From Chytridium lagenaria (lineage: Eukaryota > Chytridiomycota > Chytridiomycetes > Chytridiales > Chytridiaceae), in the NCBI GenBank assembly GCA_025449115.1, contig JAHLKC010000206.1:1-48819 (forward strand): a stretch of DNA of 48,819 nt, written 5' to 3'. Below, piece by piece: positions 35,406-45,811 of the stretch (position 1 is its first letter; each line of letters opens with the position of its first letter). The notes below the pieces were generated by a model, which was given only the letters and a program-made list of their open reading frames with translations, did not search any database and had not been told where the DNA came from. The translations under genes were made by a program, and so were the position numbers.

Positions 35406-35486
35406 ATGACCGAACACACAGACGAAGAAACATCAGACCTCTCCAGCAACCTCAAACCCGTCTCCCTTTCACGTCTTCCTCGTTAG
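35406..35486 (+). pseudogene. 27-codon relic of the Ser/Pro-rich TM gene (upstream of paralog 3)
   Basis: ATGACCGAACACACAGACGA starts a short frame (MTEHTDEETSDLSSNLKPVS...) ending in TAG. It is homologous to 31555-31630 within the Ser/Pro-rich gene, but the following TM-encoding section is missing. This marks a deletion of the partner gene. Confidence 0.65.
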
Positions 35487-36020
35487 TTTCGTTTTGTTCC
35501 AACCTTGTTTGTTTTTTATTTTTCCTTCTTTTTTTTAGTTTGTGTTTTACTCATCCTTTCATTTAAGTCTCAGTTTGACTTTTGCCCATTCTCATTCAAG
35601 CTACGGATTTCTTTTGTTGTTCTCTCTCCCTATGCGATTTATTTTACCGTTTGTTCCGAATTCACATTCACGTTATCCTTTGATCCATGTCGCACGATGG
35701 CCTAAGTTTAAATATATCCCGTTCTCACTCAACCTCCCGATTTCCATAGCTCGTTTCGCCTCCATCTTGCGAATAAAGAATCGTAACCAAACCCCACAAA
35801 ATATGCGGATACTCGTCAGTGAGAATCTACAAGTTGAGTCCAAATTCGTTTTGTCATTATTAGAAAAACAATAAGTTAGCTCCATCAATCTATCTACAAA
35901 GACAGTCAGTGGTCCTCACGCCGAGATTTGCCACAACTTAAATATCAAGTGTTTTACTCCTGAAAACTGAATGTTAATAGGTGCACGTCAAGGCGACGTG
36001 TCACGAAATCCGTCCGTGTC

Positions 36021-36055
36021 TACGCGTATAAAGTTTGTTTGTGTTGGAGCACAAA
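36021..36055 (+). promoter_or_regulatory. Conserved TATA-type core promoter of LRR-SAM paralog 3
   Basis: TATAAA (36027-36032), preceded by tctacgcg, lies 29 nt before the ATG at 36056. The element matches those of the other paralogs. Confidence 0.65.
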
Positions 36056-38464
36056 ATGATAGAACCGGTTGGTGTCACTCACTTTCCCATCTTTGTTTGT
36101 GCTCGGTTGTCTGTTGAAGTCAAAAGGGATGGCGTCGTCGAGCAGCGACTGCTCCGTCGTGTCATCGGCGTTTCCGTCGCTACGCATAAGTGCGACGGGA
36201 TGCTGTGGTGATTCTAGAATTCGGTGTGATTCAACAGGGCGTATCACTGGACTGTAAGTTTAATATCTGTTTTGTCATTGGATGCTTGATACTCATTAAA
36301 CCATTATACGTTTTTACCTCTTCGTTTGTTGCAGAGGTCTTGCCAATACCCAACTGTCAGGAGTCGTACCGCCAGAATTGGGCAATCTCAGTAATCTTCG
36401 ACTTCTGTAAGTTCATCATCTGTTCTTCATCGCTTCATATTTGGATGCTCGTTACTCATTTCTGAACCATCATGCTCATTTACACCTTCGTTTATTACAG
36501 ATTTCTTTACAATAACCAACTGGAAGGGACCATACCGCCACAATTGGGTAATCTTAGTAATCTTCAAGTGCTGTAAGTTCATCATATGTTCTTCATCCTT
36601 TCATAACTGTGCTCGATACCCATTTCTGAACCATCAAGCTCATTTACATCTTCATTTGTTGCAGACATCTTTTCAATAATCAACTGACAGGAGCCATACC
36701 CGCGCAATTGGGCAATCTTAATAATCTTCGAGAACTGTAAGTTCATCATCTGTTCTTCATCATTCCATAATTGGATGCTCGATACCCATTTCTGAACCAT
36801 CATGCTTATTAACATCTTCATTTGTTGCAGAGGTCTTTACAATAACCAACTGGCAGGAGCCGTACCGCCACAATTAGGGAATCTTAATAATCTTTGGCAG
36901 CTGTAAGTTCATCATCTGTTTATTATCCTTCCATGATTCGGAATCCCACTCATCATTTCTGAACCATCATGCTTATTTCATCTTCATTTGCAAACTTGTA
37001 ACGAATAATTATTCCCAAAAAACAGTTACCTCGAAAACAATTATCTTTCAGGCGCTGTCCCTGAATATGTTTCGAATCTATCTTCCAAAAGGTATTGCAT
37101 CAGATTTAAATCTCTATGTTTAGCCCTGCACCATGGAAAAGGAATTCCCAGTTGAATCATTCCGATTTTTATTGATATGTTTTGTAGTAAAGATTTTCTG
37201 TCTTTCACTCTCCACATTTGCTCCTTTTTTGCGGTCCTAAACTCCCCGTTTATAAAGCAATCGACCTGTAACTAACTGACTTTGTCCTGACAGTATTGAA
37301 GGGAATTGTTTTTCTGATATTCGTAATTCCGCGGCATATAGCAAGTAAGCTTATCTACCAGTTACATTCATGCGTTCACGCTTTATACTGATCATTGTTG
37401 CATGCATTAGTATAACCCAGCGATCTGAAGAAGACTGCCAACGCAATTCCCCTGGATTCACGCCTTCAAGCTTTTCCACCGTAACCACCGACACCTCCGC
37501 ACCTTCAAACTCTGCCGCACCAGGAACTTCCATTTCACCAGAAACTTCAAATACCGCTACCTCCAATGTTGTATCCCCGGGTCTCATCACTGGTATCGTT
37601 CTTGGAATAATCGTCCTTCTTGGGGTCATCGCCGTCACTTTCTACATCCGACGTCGTCATCGTCACAACATCAATAACTCCACAAAGTCACCCGATTCCG
37701 AGAATAACACCCCTCCAAGCTCGTCAAACCATCCTCTACCTGTCCCCCCCAAGATTGATGACTTGGAGGCCCGCGTCACTCGTCCTTCTTTACCAATCAC
37801 AAATCTACGATCAGAACCGCTCCCTCCACCTGACGACCCTCGCGACTCGAAATCTACCTTTTTTTCCGGATTGAACGCGATCCCAACGGCCAGCTCCTCA
37901 CGCATTGATAAAGACTACAATGTGGTCCCAGCAGTGACAGATGTGCAAAACGAAAAGGCGGAGGAATTAACGCTTTTGGGTTCTATGACTCTTGATGGGA
38001 CTCAAGGTTCGTCTCGTTACGATAAAGCGAATGAGTCTAGGATGGATCGCGTGATTGCTCCTGCTCGTGGATCGAGTATGATGGTTATGACGTCTGGAGC
38101 AGAGCAGAGGTCGAGGAGTAACATCGCATCATGGTCTTGTGAGGATGTTGAAAATTGGTTGTCTGAGAATGGGTATGCGCTGGTTGTTGTTGAAAAGTTT
38201 AAATGTAAGAGTTTGTCTTTTTTTCGCATGCGATATTTTATTTTTTTCTAATGGTTTTTTTCATCAGCCCATCAAATTGACGGATATCAACTTCTTCTGC
38301 TTTCATCGAGTCGACTTGTTGAGATGGGAATTACTGTGGAGACCATGCGAGACAATCTTCTTTACGCTGTTGAGCGACTACGAGTTCCCATGTCGCCTGG
38401 TATTGGAGTTTCAACCGCAGGAAGTATGACGTTTGCAAACGACGCCCCGCCGCAGTACTCGTGA
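36056..38464 (+). CDS. LRR-TM-SAM receptor-like protein, paralog 3 (four 72-bp LRR exons)
   Basis: This is the best-preserved copy. The family start ATG is at 36056, but two one-base T-run contractions near 36090-36100 (relative to paralogs 1 and 2) put the leader LTFPSLFVLGCLL out of frame. The first in-frame ATG is then 36129 (MASSSSDC). The Cys N-cap CCGDSRIRC is followed by four LRR exons (36335-36406, 36501-36572, 36665-36736, 36831-36902), a terminal repeat (37026-37091) and a GNCFSD exon (37294-37344). One long exon (37411-38204) encodes QRSEEDCQRN, a Ser/Thr/Pro stalk, a TM helix (LITGIVLGIIVLLGVIAVTF) with RRRHRH stop-transfer, and a tail with LPPPDDPRD and GSMTLDGTQG. The SAM domain starts at WSCEDVENWL and continues in the last exon (38268-38464) with HQIDGYQLLLLSSSRLVEMG to the TGA. 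Confidence 0.88.
36335..36902 (+). repeat. LRR exon-intron cassettes of paralog 3 (4 modules)
   Basis: Four 72-bp LRR exons alternate with 92-94-nt introns, giving a module of about 165 bp. LRR cores read NTQLSGVVPPELGNL, NNQLEGTIPPQLGNL, NNQLTGAIPAQLGNL and NNQLAGAVPPQLGNL. Differences concentrate at the x positions around the conserved L/N/G/P framework. Confidence 0.9.
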
Positions 38465-39199
38465 AAGTTTTCGTTCCTATTATTTTGTCACCTTAGAGTA
38501 GATGATATCGATGTTACCGTTTTCGCCTTAATGTTTGACGTGCGTTTTCCTCATGAGCCTGCTATCACTATCATTTTATATTCTTGATTTTTTTTCTTCC
38601 TTACAATTTGTTTTTGTTTTAAAGCCTTCCTTCCTTTTTATTTCCAAAATTTATTATTGCTGTCACAGCTCCGATTGGGCTATATTTGCTTCACGACGTT
38701 TTCGTTTGGCTCTTTATTTCAGTTCAAATCGCGCTGTTAGTGCCTCCGCTTTTAATACTTTTAGTTGAATGCTCTTATTGTTATCTTACCAATCTCCTTG
38801 AAGCGGCCTCTTTGTATCATTAGATCACGCAACAGTAAAATTCTGTCGTTTAAAATACACTTTATTTGTTTCATTATTGAATTTACTGATTCTTCCACGG
38901 CTCTCTAACCAAACAGTATTGGCGGTTGAGGTTCGAAATGAATATTCTTTTTCGCTTTTGCGGCGACTCTTTGCTGACGTTACGTTGTAGTGCCGTATTT
39001 CGATTCTTATGCACGCTCTCCGCGTCAATCATCTTTGACACCGCCAGCATAACTTATAGTTGCTTAGCCCTCAACTTTCTTCTGAGTTCAATGAAGTGTA
39101 TTTTCTTTCATAGGGTTAAATATTGTGCTGTAAGTTCCACATTATCAAGTTTTTTTGGGGATCCCTATTAATCAAAACTTCTGTAAATGCGAACATCCA

Positions 39200-39280
39200 A
39201 TGACCGAACACACAGACGAAGAAACATCAGACCTCTCCAGCAACCTCAAACCCGTCTCCCTTTCACGTCTTCCTCGTTAG
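39200..39280 (+). pseudogene. 27-codon relic of the Ser/Pro-rich TM gene (upstream of paralog 4)
   Basis: Duplicate of the relic at 35406-35486, carried by the 3.79-kb tandem duplication. Confidence 0.65.
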
Positions 39281-39814
39281 TTTCGTTTTGTTCCAACCTT
39301 GTTTGTTTTTTATTTTTCCTTCTTTTTTTTAGTTTGTGTTTTACTCATCCTTTCATTTAAGTCTCAGTTTGACTTTTGCCCATTCTCATTCAAGCTACGG
39401 ATTTCTTTTGTTGTTCTCTCTCCCTATGCGATTTATTTTACCGTTTGTTCCGAATTCACATTCACGTTATCCTTTGATCCATGTCGCACGATGGCCTAAG
39501 TTTAAATATATCCCGTTCTCACTCAACCTCCCGATTTCCATAGCTCGTTTCGCCTCCATCTTGCGAATAAAGAATCGTAACCAAACCCCACAAAATATGC
39601 GGATACTCGTCAGTGAGAATCTACAAGTTGAGTCCAAATTCGTTTTGTCATTATTAGAAAAACAATAAGTTAGCTCCATCAATCTATCTACAAAGACAGT
39701 CAGTGGTCCTCACGCCGAGATTTGCCACAACTTAAATATCAAGTGTTTTACTCCTGAAAACTGAATGTTAATAGGTGCACGTCAAGGCGACGTGTCACGA
39801 AATCCGTCCGTGTC

Positions 39815-39849
39815 TACGCGTATAAAGTTTGTTTGTGTTGGAGCACAAA
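39815..39849 (+). promoter_or_regulatory. Conserved TATA-type core promoter of LRR-SAM paralog 4
   Basis: TATAAA (39821-39826) lies 29 nt before the ATG at 39850, identical to paralog 3. Confidence 0.65.
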
Positions 39850-42253
39850 ATGATAGAACCGGTTGGTGTCACTCACTTTCCCATCTTTGTTTGTGCTCGG
39901 TTGTCTGTTGAAGTCAAAAGGGATGGCGTCGTCGAGCAGCGACTGCTCCGTCGTGTCATCGGCGTTTCCGTCGCTACGCATAAGTGCGACGGGATGCTGT
40001 GGTGATTCTAGAATTCGGTGTGATTCAACAGGGCGTATCACTGGACTGTAAGTTTAATATCTGTTTTGTCATTGGATGCTTGATACTCATTAAACCATTA
40101 TACGTTTTTACCTCTTCGTTTGTTGCAGAGGTCTTGCCAATACCCAACTGTCAGGAGTCGTACCGCCAGAATTGGGCAATCTCAGTAATCTTCGACTTCT
40201 GTAAGTTCATCATCTGTTCTTCATCGCTTCATATTTGGATGCTCGTTACTCATTTCTGAACCATCATGCTCATTTACACCTTCGTTTATTACAGATTTCT
40301 TTACAATAACCAACTGGAAGGGACCATACCGCCACAATTGGGTAATCTTAGTAATCTTCAAGTGCTGTAAGTTCATCATATGTTCTTCATCCTTTCATAA
40401 CTGTGCTCGATACCCATTTCTGAACCATCAAGCTCATTTACATCTTCATTTGTTGCAGACATCTTTTCAATAATCAACTGACAGGAGCCATACCCGCGCA
40501 ATTGGGCAATCTTAATAATCTTCGAGAACTGTAAGTTCATCATCTGTTCTTCATCATTCCATAATTGGATGCTCGATACCCATTTCTGAACCATCATGCT
40601 TATTAACATCTTCATTTGTTGCAGAGGTCTTTACAATAACCAACTGGCAGGAGCCGTACCGCCACAATTAGGGAATCTTAATAATCTTTGGCAGCTGTAA
40701 GTTCATCATCTGTTTATTATCCTTCCATGATTCGGAATCCCACTCATCATTTCTGAACCATCATGCTTATTTCATCTTCATTTGCAAACTTGTAACGAAT
40801 AATTATTCCCAAAAAACAGTTACCTCGAAAACAATTATCTTTCAGGCGCTGTCCCTGAATATGTTTCGAATCTATCTTCCAAAAGGTATTGCATCAGATT
40901 TAAATCTCTATGTTTAGCCCTGCACCATGGAAAAGGAATTCCCAGTTGAATCATTCCGATTTTTATTGATATGTTTTGTAGTAAAGATTTTCTGTCTTTC
41001 ACTCTCCACATTTGCTCCTTTTTTGCGGTCCTAAACTCCCCGTTTATAAAGCAATCGACCTGTAACTAACTGACTTTGTCCTGACAGTATTGAAGGGAAT
41101 TGTTTTTCTGATATTCGTAATTCCGCGGCATATAGCAAGTAAGCTTATCTACCAGTTACATTCATGCGTTCACGCTTTATACTGATCATTGTTGCATGCA
41201 TTAGTATAACCCAGCGATCTGAAGAAGACTGCCAACGCAATTCCCCTGGATTCACGCCTTCAAGCTTTTCCACCGTAACCACCGACACCTCCGCACCTTC
41301 AAACTCTGCCGCACCAGGAACTTCCATTTCACCAGAAACTTCAAATACCGCTACCTCCAATGTTGTATCCCCGGGTCTCATCACTGGTATCGTTCTTGGA
41401 ATAATCGTCCTTCTTGGGGTCATCGCCGTCACTTTCTACATCCGACGTCGTCATCGTCACAACATCAATAACTCCACAAAGTCACCCGATTCCGAGAATA
41501 ACACCCCTCCAAGCTCGTCAAACCATCCTCTACCTGTCCCCCCAAGATTGATGACTTGGAGGCCCGCGTCACTCGTCCTTCTTTACCAATCACAAATCTA
41601 CGATCAGAACCGCTCCCTCCACCTGACGACCCTCGCGACTCGAAATCTACCTTTTTTTCCGGATTGAACGCGATCCCAACGGCCAGCTCCTCACGCATTG
41701 ATAAAGACTACAATGTGGTCCCAGCAGTGACAGATGTGCAAAACGAAAAGGCGGAGGAATTAACGCTTTTGGGTTCTATGACTCTTGATGGGACTCAAGG
41801 TTCGTCTCGTTACGATAAAGCGAATGAGGCTAGGATGGATCGCGTGATTGCTCCTGCTCGTGGATCGAGTATGATGGTTGTGACGTCTGGAGCAGCGCAG
41901 AGGTCGAGGAGTAACGTCGCATCATGGTCTTGTGAGGATGTTGAAGTTGGTTGTCTGAGAATGGGTTCGCGCCGGTTGTTGCTGAAAAGTTTAAATGTAG
42001 AGTCGATTTTTTTTTTACGCATCGAAAATCATTGTTTTCTAATGATTTTTTTCATCAGCCCATCAAATTGACGGATATCAACTTCTTCTGCTTTCGTCGA
42101 ATCGACTTGTTGAATGGAATTACTGTGGTGACCATGCGAGATAATCTTCTTTACGCTGTTGAGCGACTACGTGTTCCCATGTCGCCTGGTATTGGAGTTT
42201 CAACCGCAGGAAGTATGACGTTTGCGAACGACGCCCCGCCGCAGTACTCGTGA
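39850..42253 (+). CDS. LRR-TM-SAM receptor-like protein, paralog 4 (four 72-bp LRR exons, several frame breaks)
   Basis: It is nearly identical to paralog 3 up to about 41830, with four LRR exons (40129-40200, 40295-40366, 40459-40530, 40625-40696), the same terminal repeat, cap, stalk and TM. The leader carries the same T-run contractions, so the first in-frame ATG is 39923. One C is missing in a C-run at about 41540 (six C versus seven in paralog 3), which breaks the frame before the tail. Further differences fall in the SAM region (gttgaagttgg near 41940; gttgaatgg near 42110). The 3' part resembles paralogs 1 and 2 as much as paralog 3, so the tandem duplication ended inside the gene. It may be a functional gene with read errors or a decaying copy. 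Confidence 0.78.
40129..40696 (+). repeat. LRR exon-intron cassettes of paralog 4 (4 modules)
   Basis: Same four-module array as paralog 3, shifted by 3794 bp. Confidence 0.88.
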
Positions 42254-42719
42254 AAGTTTTCGTTCCTATTATTTTGTCGCCTTAGAGTAGAGGTTTTGAT
42301 AGTGATGTTACGTTTTTCGTCTTTAATTTTGAATGCTTTTTCCTCATGAGCCTACTATCACTATCATTTTATATTCTTGATTTTTTTCTTCCTTGCAATT
42401 TGTTTTTGTTTTAAAGCCTTCCTTCTTTTATTTCCAAACTTTTTTATTGCTGTCACAGCTCCGATTGGGCTATTTTTGCTTCATGACGTTTTCGTTTGGC
42501 TCTTCATTTCAGTTCAAATCGCGCTGTTAGTGCCTCCGCTTCAATACTTTTGTTGAATGCTCTTATTGTTATCATACCAATCTCCTTTAAGCGGCCTTTT
42601 TGTATCTTTAATTACTCAATAAAATTCTGTCGTTTAAAGGTGACTGTCGTATACACTTTGTTTGTTTCATTATTGAGGTGACTGATTCTTTCGCAGCTCT
42701 CTAAGGGATAAATACCGAG
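42254..42719. other. Conserved 3' flank of paralog 4
   Basis: It aligns by eye with the flanks after paralogs 2 and 3 (shared block gctccgattgggctat) and loses similarity at about 42700 (ctctctaa). That point marks the edge of the receptor cluster. Confidence 0.65.
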
Positions 42720-43010
42720 GTCAAAAACGACGACAAGTAATAAATTTTCGACGATTTTTTCCTAAGACGGTAGGATGCGCTTAGCTACGGTCGTACACAA
42801 TTCGATGAAAAATGCAATATCCTTTTCAATTATAAATTTACACCAGTACCCGCCGGTATACCAAGCGACGTTATTCTCCATTCTTCGCGGGTTGTAAAAA
42901 AAACGTGAAAAACAATATACCAGCGTAATTAATACAATTTTTAAATAAAGAAGGCTATTGTATCAAAAAATGTAGTAGCCAAATGGACGGCATACCGGCG
43001 TATACGTCCG
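42720..43010. other. Transition DNA between receptor cluster and satellite
   Basis: AT-rich sequence containing cgccggtata (near 42850) and cataccggcgtatac (42991-43005). The latter is the near-perfect inverse of gtgtacgccggtatg in the first satellite monomer (43040-43054), forming a hairpin at the array edge. No gene is visible. Confidence 0.5.
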
Positions 43011-44839
43011 TCACCAAAAAACATTGGACGTTGTCCGCCGTGTACGCCGGTATGCGGCGGTATGTTCATTTATGGAGTGAACCGGAATACCCAGTATTAT
43101 GCCATTTTACATTCCTATGACCCGCGCATGATACCACAGCTAGCTGAGATGTGTAGCAACAAGTATGCTTGTAACAGCATTCCTTACGCGCTCAACTGCA
43201 TGGATTGAGTGTTATGCGCAACGCTTGGCCCACGTACCCTGCATCAAATGAGCTGATGAAATTGTCACAAAAAAACATTGGGCGTTGTCCGCCGTGTATG
43301 CCGGTATGCGGCGGTATGTTCATTTATGGAGTGAACCGGAATACCCAGTATTATGCCATTTTACATTCCTATGACCCGCGCATGATACCACAGCTAGCTG
43401 AGATGTGTAGCAACAATTATGCTTTGTAACAGCATCCCTTTCGCGCCCAACCGCATGGATTGAGTGTTATGCGCAACGCTTGGCTCACGTACCCTGCATC
43501 AAATAAGCTGATGAAATTGTCACCAAAAAACATTCGACGTTGTCCGCCGTGTACGCCGGTATGCGGCGGTATGAACATTTATGGAGTGAACCGGAATACC
43601 CAGTATTATGCCATTTTACATTCCTATGACCCGCGCATGATACCACAGCTAGCTGAGATGTGTAGCAACAAGTATGCTTTGTAACAGCATCCCTTTCGCG
43701 CTCAACCGCATGGATTGAGTGTTATGCGCAACGCTTGGCTCACGTACCCTGCATCAAATGAGCTGATGAAATTGTCACCAAAAAACATTCGACGTTGTCC
43801 GCCGTGTACGCTGGTATGCGGCGGTATGTTCATTTATGGAGTGAACCGGAATACCCAGTATTATGCCATTTTACATTCCTATGACCCGCGCATGATACCA
43901 CAGCTAGCTGAGATGTGTAGCAACAATTTGCTTTGTAACAGCATCCCTTTCGCGCCCAACCGCATGGATTGAGTGTTATGCGCAACGCTTGGCTCACGTA
44001 CCCTGCATCAAATAAGCTGATGAAATTGTCACCAAAAAACATTCGACGTTGTCCGCCGTGTACGCCGGTATGCGGCGGTATGTTCATTTATGGAGTGAAC
44101 CGGAATACCCAGTATTATGCCATTTTACATTCCTATGACCCGCGCATGATACCACAGCTAGCTGAGATGTGTAGCAACAAGTATGCTTTGTAACAGCATC
44201 CCTTACGCGCTCAACTGCATGGATTGAGTGTTATGCGCAACGCTTGGCCCACGTACCCTGCATCAAATGAGCTGATGAAATTGTCACCAAAAAAACATTG
44301 GGCGTTGTCCGCCGTGTATGCCGGTATGCGGCGGTATGTTCATTTATGGAGTGAACCGGAATACCCAGTATTATGCCATTTTACATTCCTATGACCCGCG
44401 CATGATACCACAGCTAGCTGAGATGTGTAGCAACAAGTATGCTTTGTAACAGCATCCCTTTCGCGCTCAACCGCATGGATTGAGTGTTATGCGCAACGCT
44501 TGGCTCACGTACCCTGCATCAAATAAGCTGATGAAATTGTCACCAAAAAACATTCGACGTTGTCCGCCGTGTACGCCGCGGTATGTTCATTTATGGAGTG
44601 AACCGGAATACCCAGTATTATGCCATTTTACATTCCTATGACCCGCGCATGATACCACAGCTAGCTGAGATGTGTAGCAACAAGTATGCTTTGTAACAGC
44701 ATCCCTTTCGCGCTCAACCGCATGGATTGAGTGTTATGCGCAACGCTTGGCTCACGTACCCTGCATCAAATAAGCTGATGAAATTGTCACCAAAAAACAT
44801 TCGACGTTGTCCGCCGTGTACGCCGGTATTCGGCGGTAT
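43011..44839. repeat. Satellite array 1, about 255-bp monomers (about 7)
   Basis: Head-to-tail monomers with landmarks atgttcatttatggagtgaa, ccgcgcatgataccacagct and the GC-rich tgtacgccggtatgcggcgg. Successive copies start about 254-256 bp apart (for example 43205, 43460, 43715, 43969). Most monomers contain a 74-codon open frame closed by TAA; it reads MRNAWLTYPASN... and ends CSN(K/N)YAL. One monomer has a short deletion in the GC-rich box (44575-44582). I see no evidence that the frame is translated. Confidence 0.93.
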
Positions 44840-45811
44840 TGTGAAATATTGAAGGTTTTCTTATATTTCACGTGATATATTTTACTATAAATAAAAGATA
44901 TAATGACTATAAATGATTGTCTTAGCCTAGGCGTCACTTATATTTCCAAGAGTACGTGTTCTCTTATATGATGATACTTCGTTGTCAAATTACGACTGAC
45001 GTCACTAATGCGTATTTGTTTAGAGTTATATGAGCGCGTTAGGAACGAGCAGACGTACTTATGTATATAGGGGTTTATGTGTTTATTGTTTATATTTTTC
45101 TCGTTTCTTGTTTGTTTTGTTGTTTACTATATCCTTTTTTGACTAACTTATTCACAGCAGCAAAATTAATAATAAACTGAGAGAGAAGTTGTCCCCACAA
45201 AAATCATCATATCCTGTCCTGTTTGTGCATGATCTTCCCCCCCACATTGCTTATATGACACCATGTCTTTCTATCTGCCTCTTACTTGGAATGGGCCCTG
45301 TTTTAATTAAGTCGTAAAGTGTACCATGGCACGGGATGTTGTGACATGCTCTTGAATGAGAACTCCTTCAATGCCCCTCCTGATGCTCATGGACGATGAC
45401 AGGCAAGTACGCTACACTATTCCCCCTCTTATGCATGCCATTGAGTCCTGAAACGACTCCACCACCTGGGAGCGCGTGGAAATACGACTTGACTGCTGGT
45501 TTGCATAGGTAATGGGTTATATAAAAGAGTTGTTGGAAGAGTCTTGTAGATTGACACCAGAATGGTTGTTAGGCATAGCTTAGAGCTTTGTCACCCTAGT
45601 ATCTTCATTGATCGGCATTGTTGGAAACCCTTAGAAAAAACCCCATTAGAATCACTTCATCCTCACACCTTAAATTCATACTACTAACATTGAGTGTAAT
45701 AGCTCTTTAATGAGTAGACTTGTTACTGCTAATCTTTATTAGACATGTATGACATCTTGTGATCTCCTCCTATGGACTTAGAGTCCACGGAGCGTGCCCA
45801 GAGATTTCACA
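44840..45811. mobile_element. Solo-LTR-like insertion in satellite, copy 1 (972 bp)
   Basis: The element starts TGTGAAAT and ends ATTTCACA (perfect 8-bp inverted ends with TG...CA termini). It is flanked by a 4-bp repeat GTAT (44836-44839 and 45812-45815), while an uninterrupted monomer has a single GTAT at that site (ggcgGTATgttcattt). TATATA (45064-45069), AATAAA (45171-45176) and TATATAAAAG (45519-45528) fit an LTR with promoter and polyadenylation signals. No protein-coding frame is present. A solo LTR of a retrotransposon is the best reading; a non-autonomous DNA element with short TIRs is the alternative. Confidence 0.72.

Larger units (their letters stand above)
34565..38035. repeat. 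Tandem segmental duplication, copy 1 (near-identical core)
   Basis: From the end of paralog 2 through most of paralog 3, the sequence reappears 3792-3794 bp downstream (38359-41829) almost base for base. Intergenic and intronic DNA are included. The few differences I see are mostly homopolymer lengths (for example a T-run near 34800 / 38590). Outside these limits the copies fall back to ordinary paralog divergence. Confidence 0.9.
38359..41829. repeat. Tandem segmental duplication, copy 2 (near-identical core)
   Basis: Second copy of the 34565-38035 segment, covering the end of paralog 3, the intergenic region and most of paralog 4. Confidence 0.9.

Noticed and set aside
44840..45811. The 972-bp satellite insertion considered as an rDNA-type intergenic spacer
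   Set aside because: No rRNA-like sequence is present, and the TG...CA ends with GTAT on both sides fit a transposed element better.
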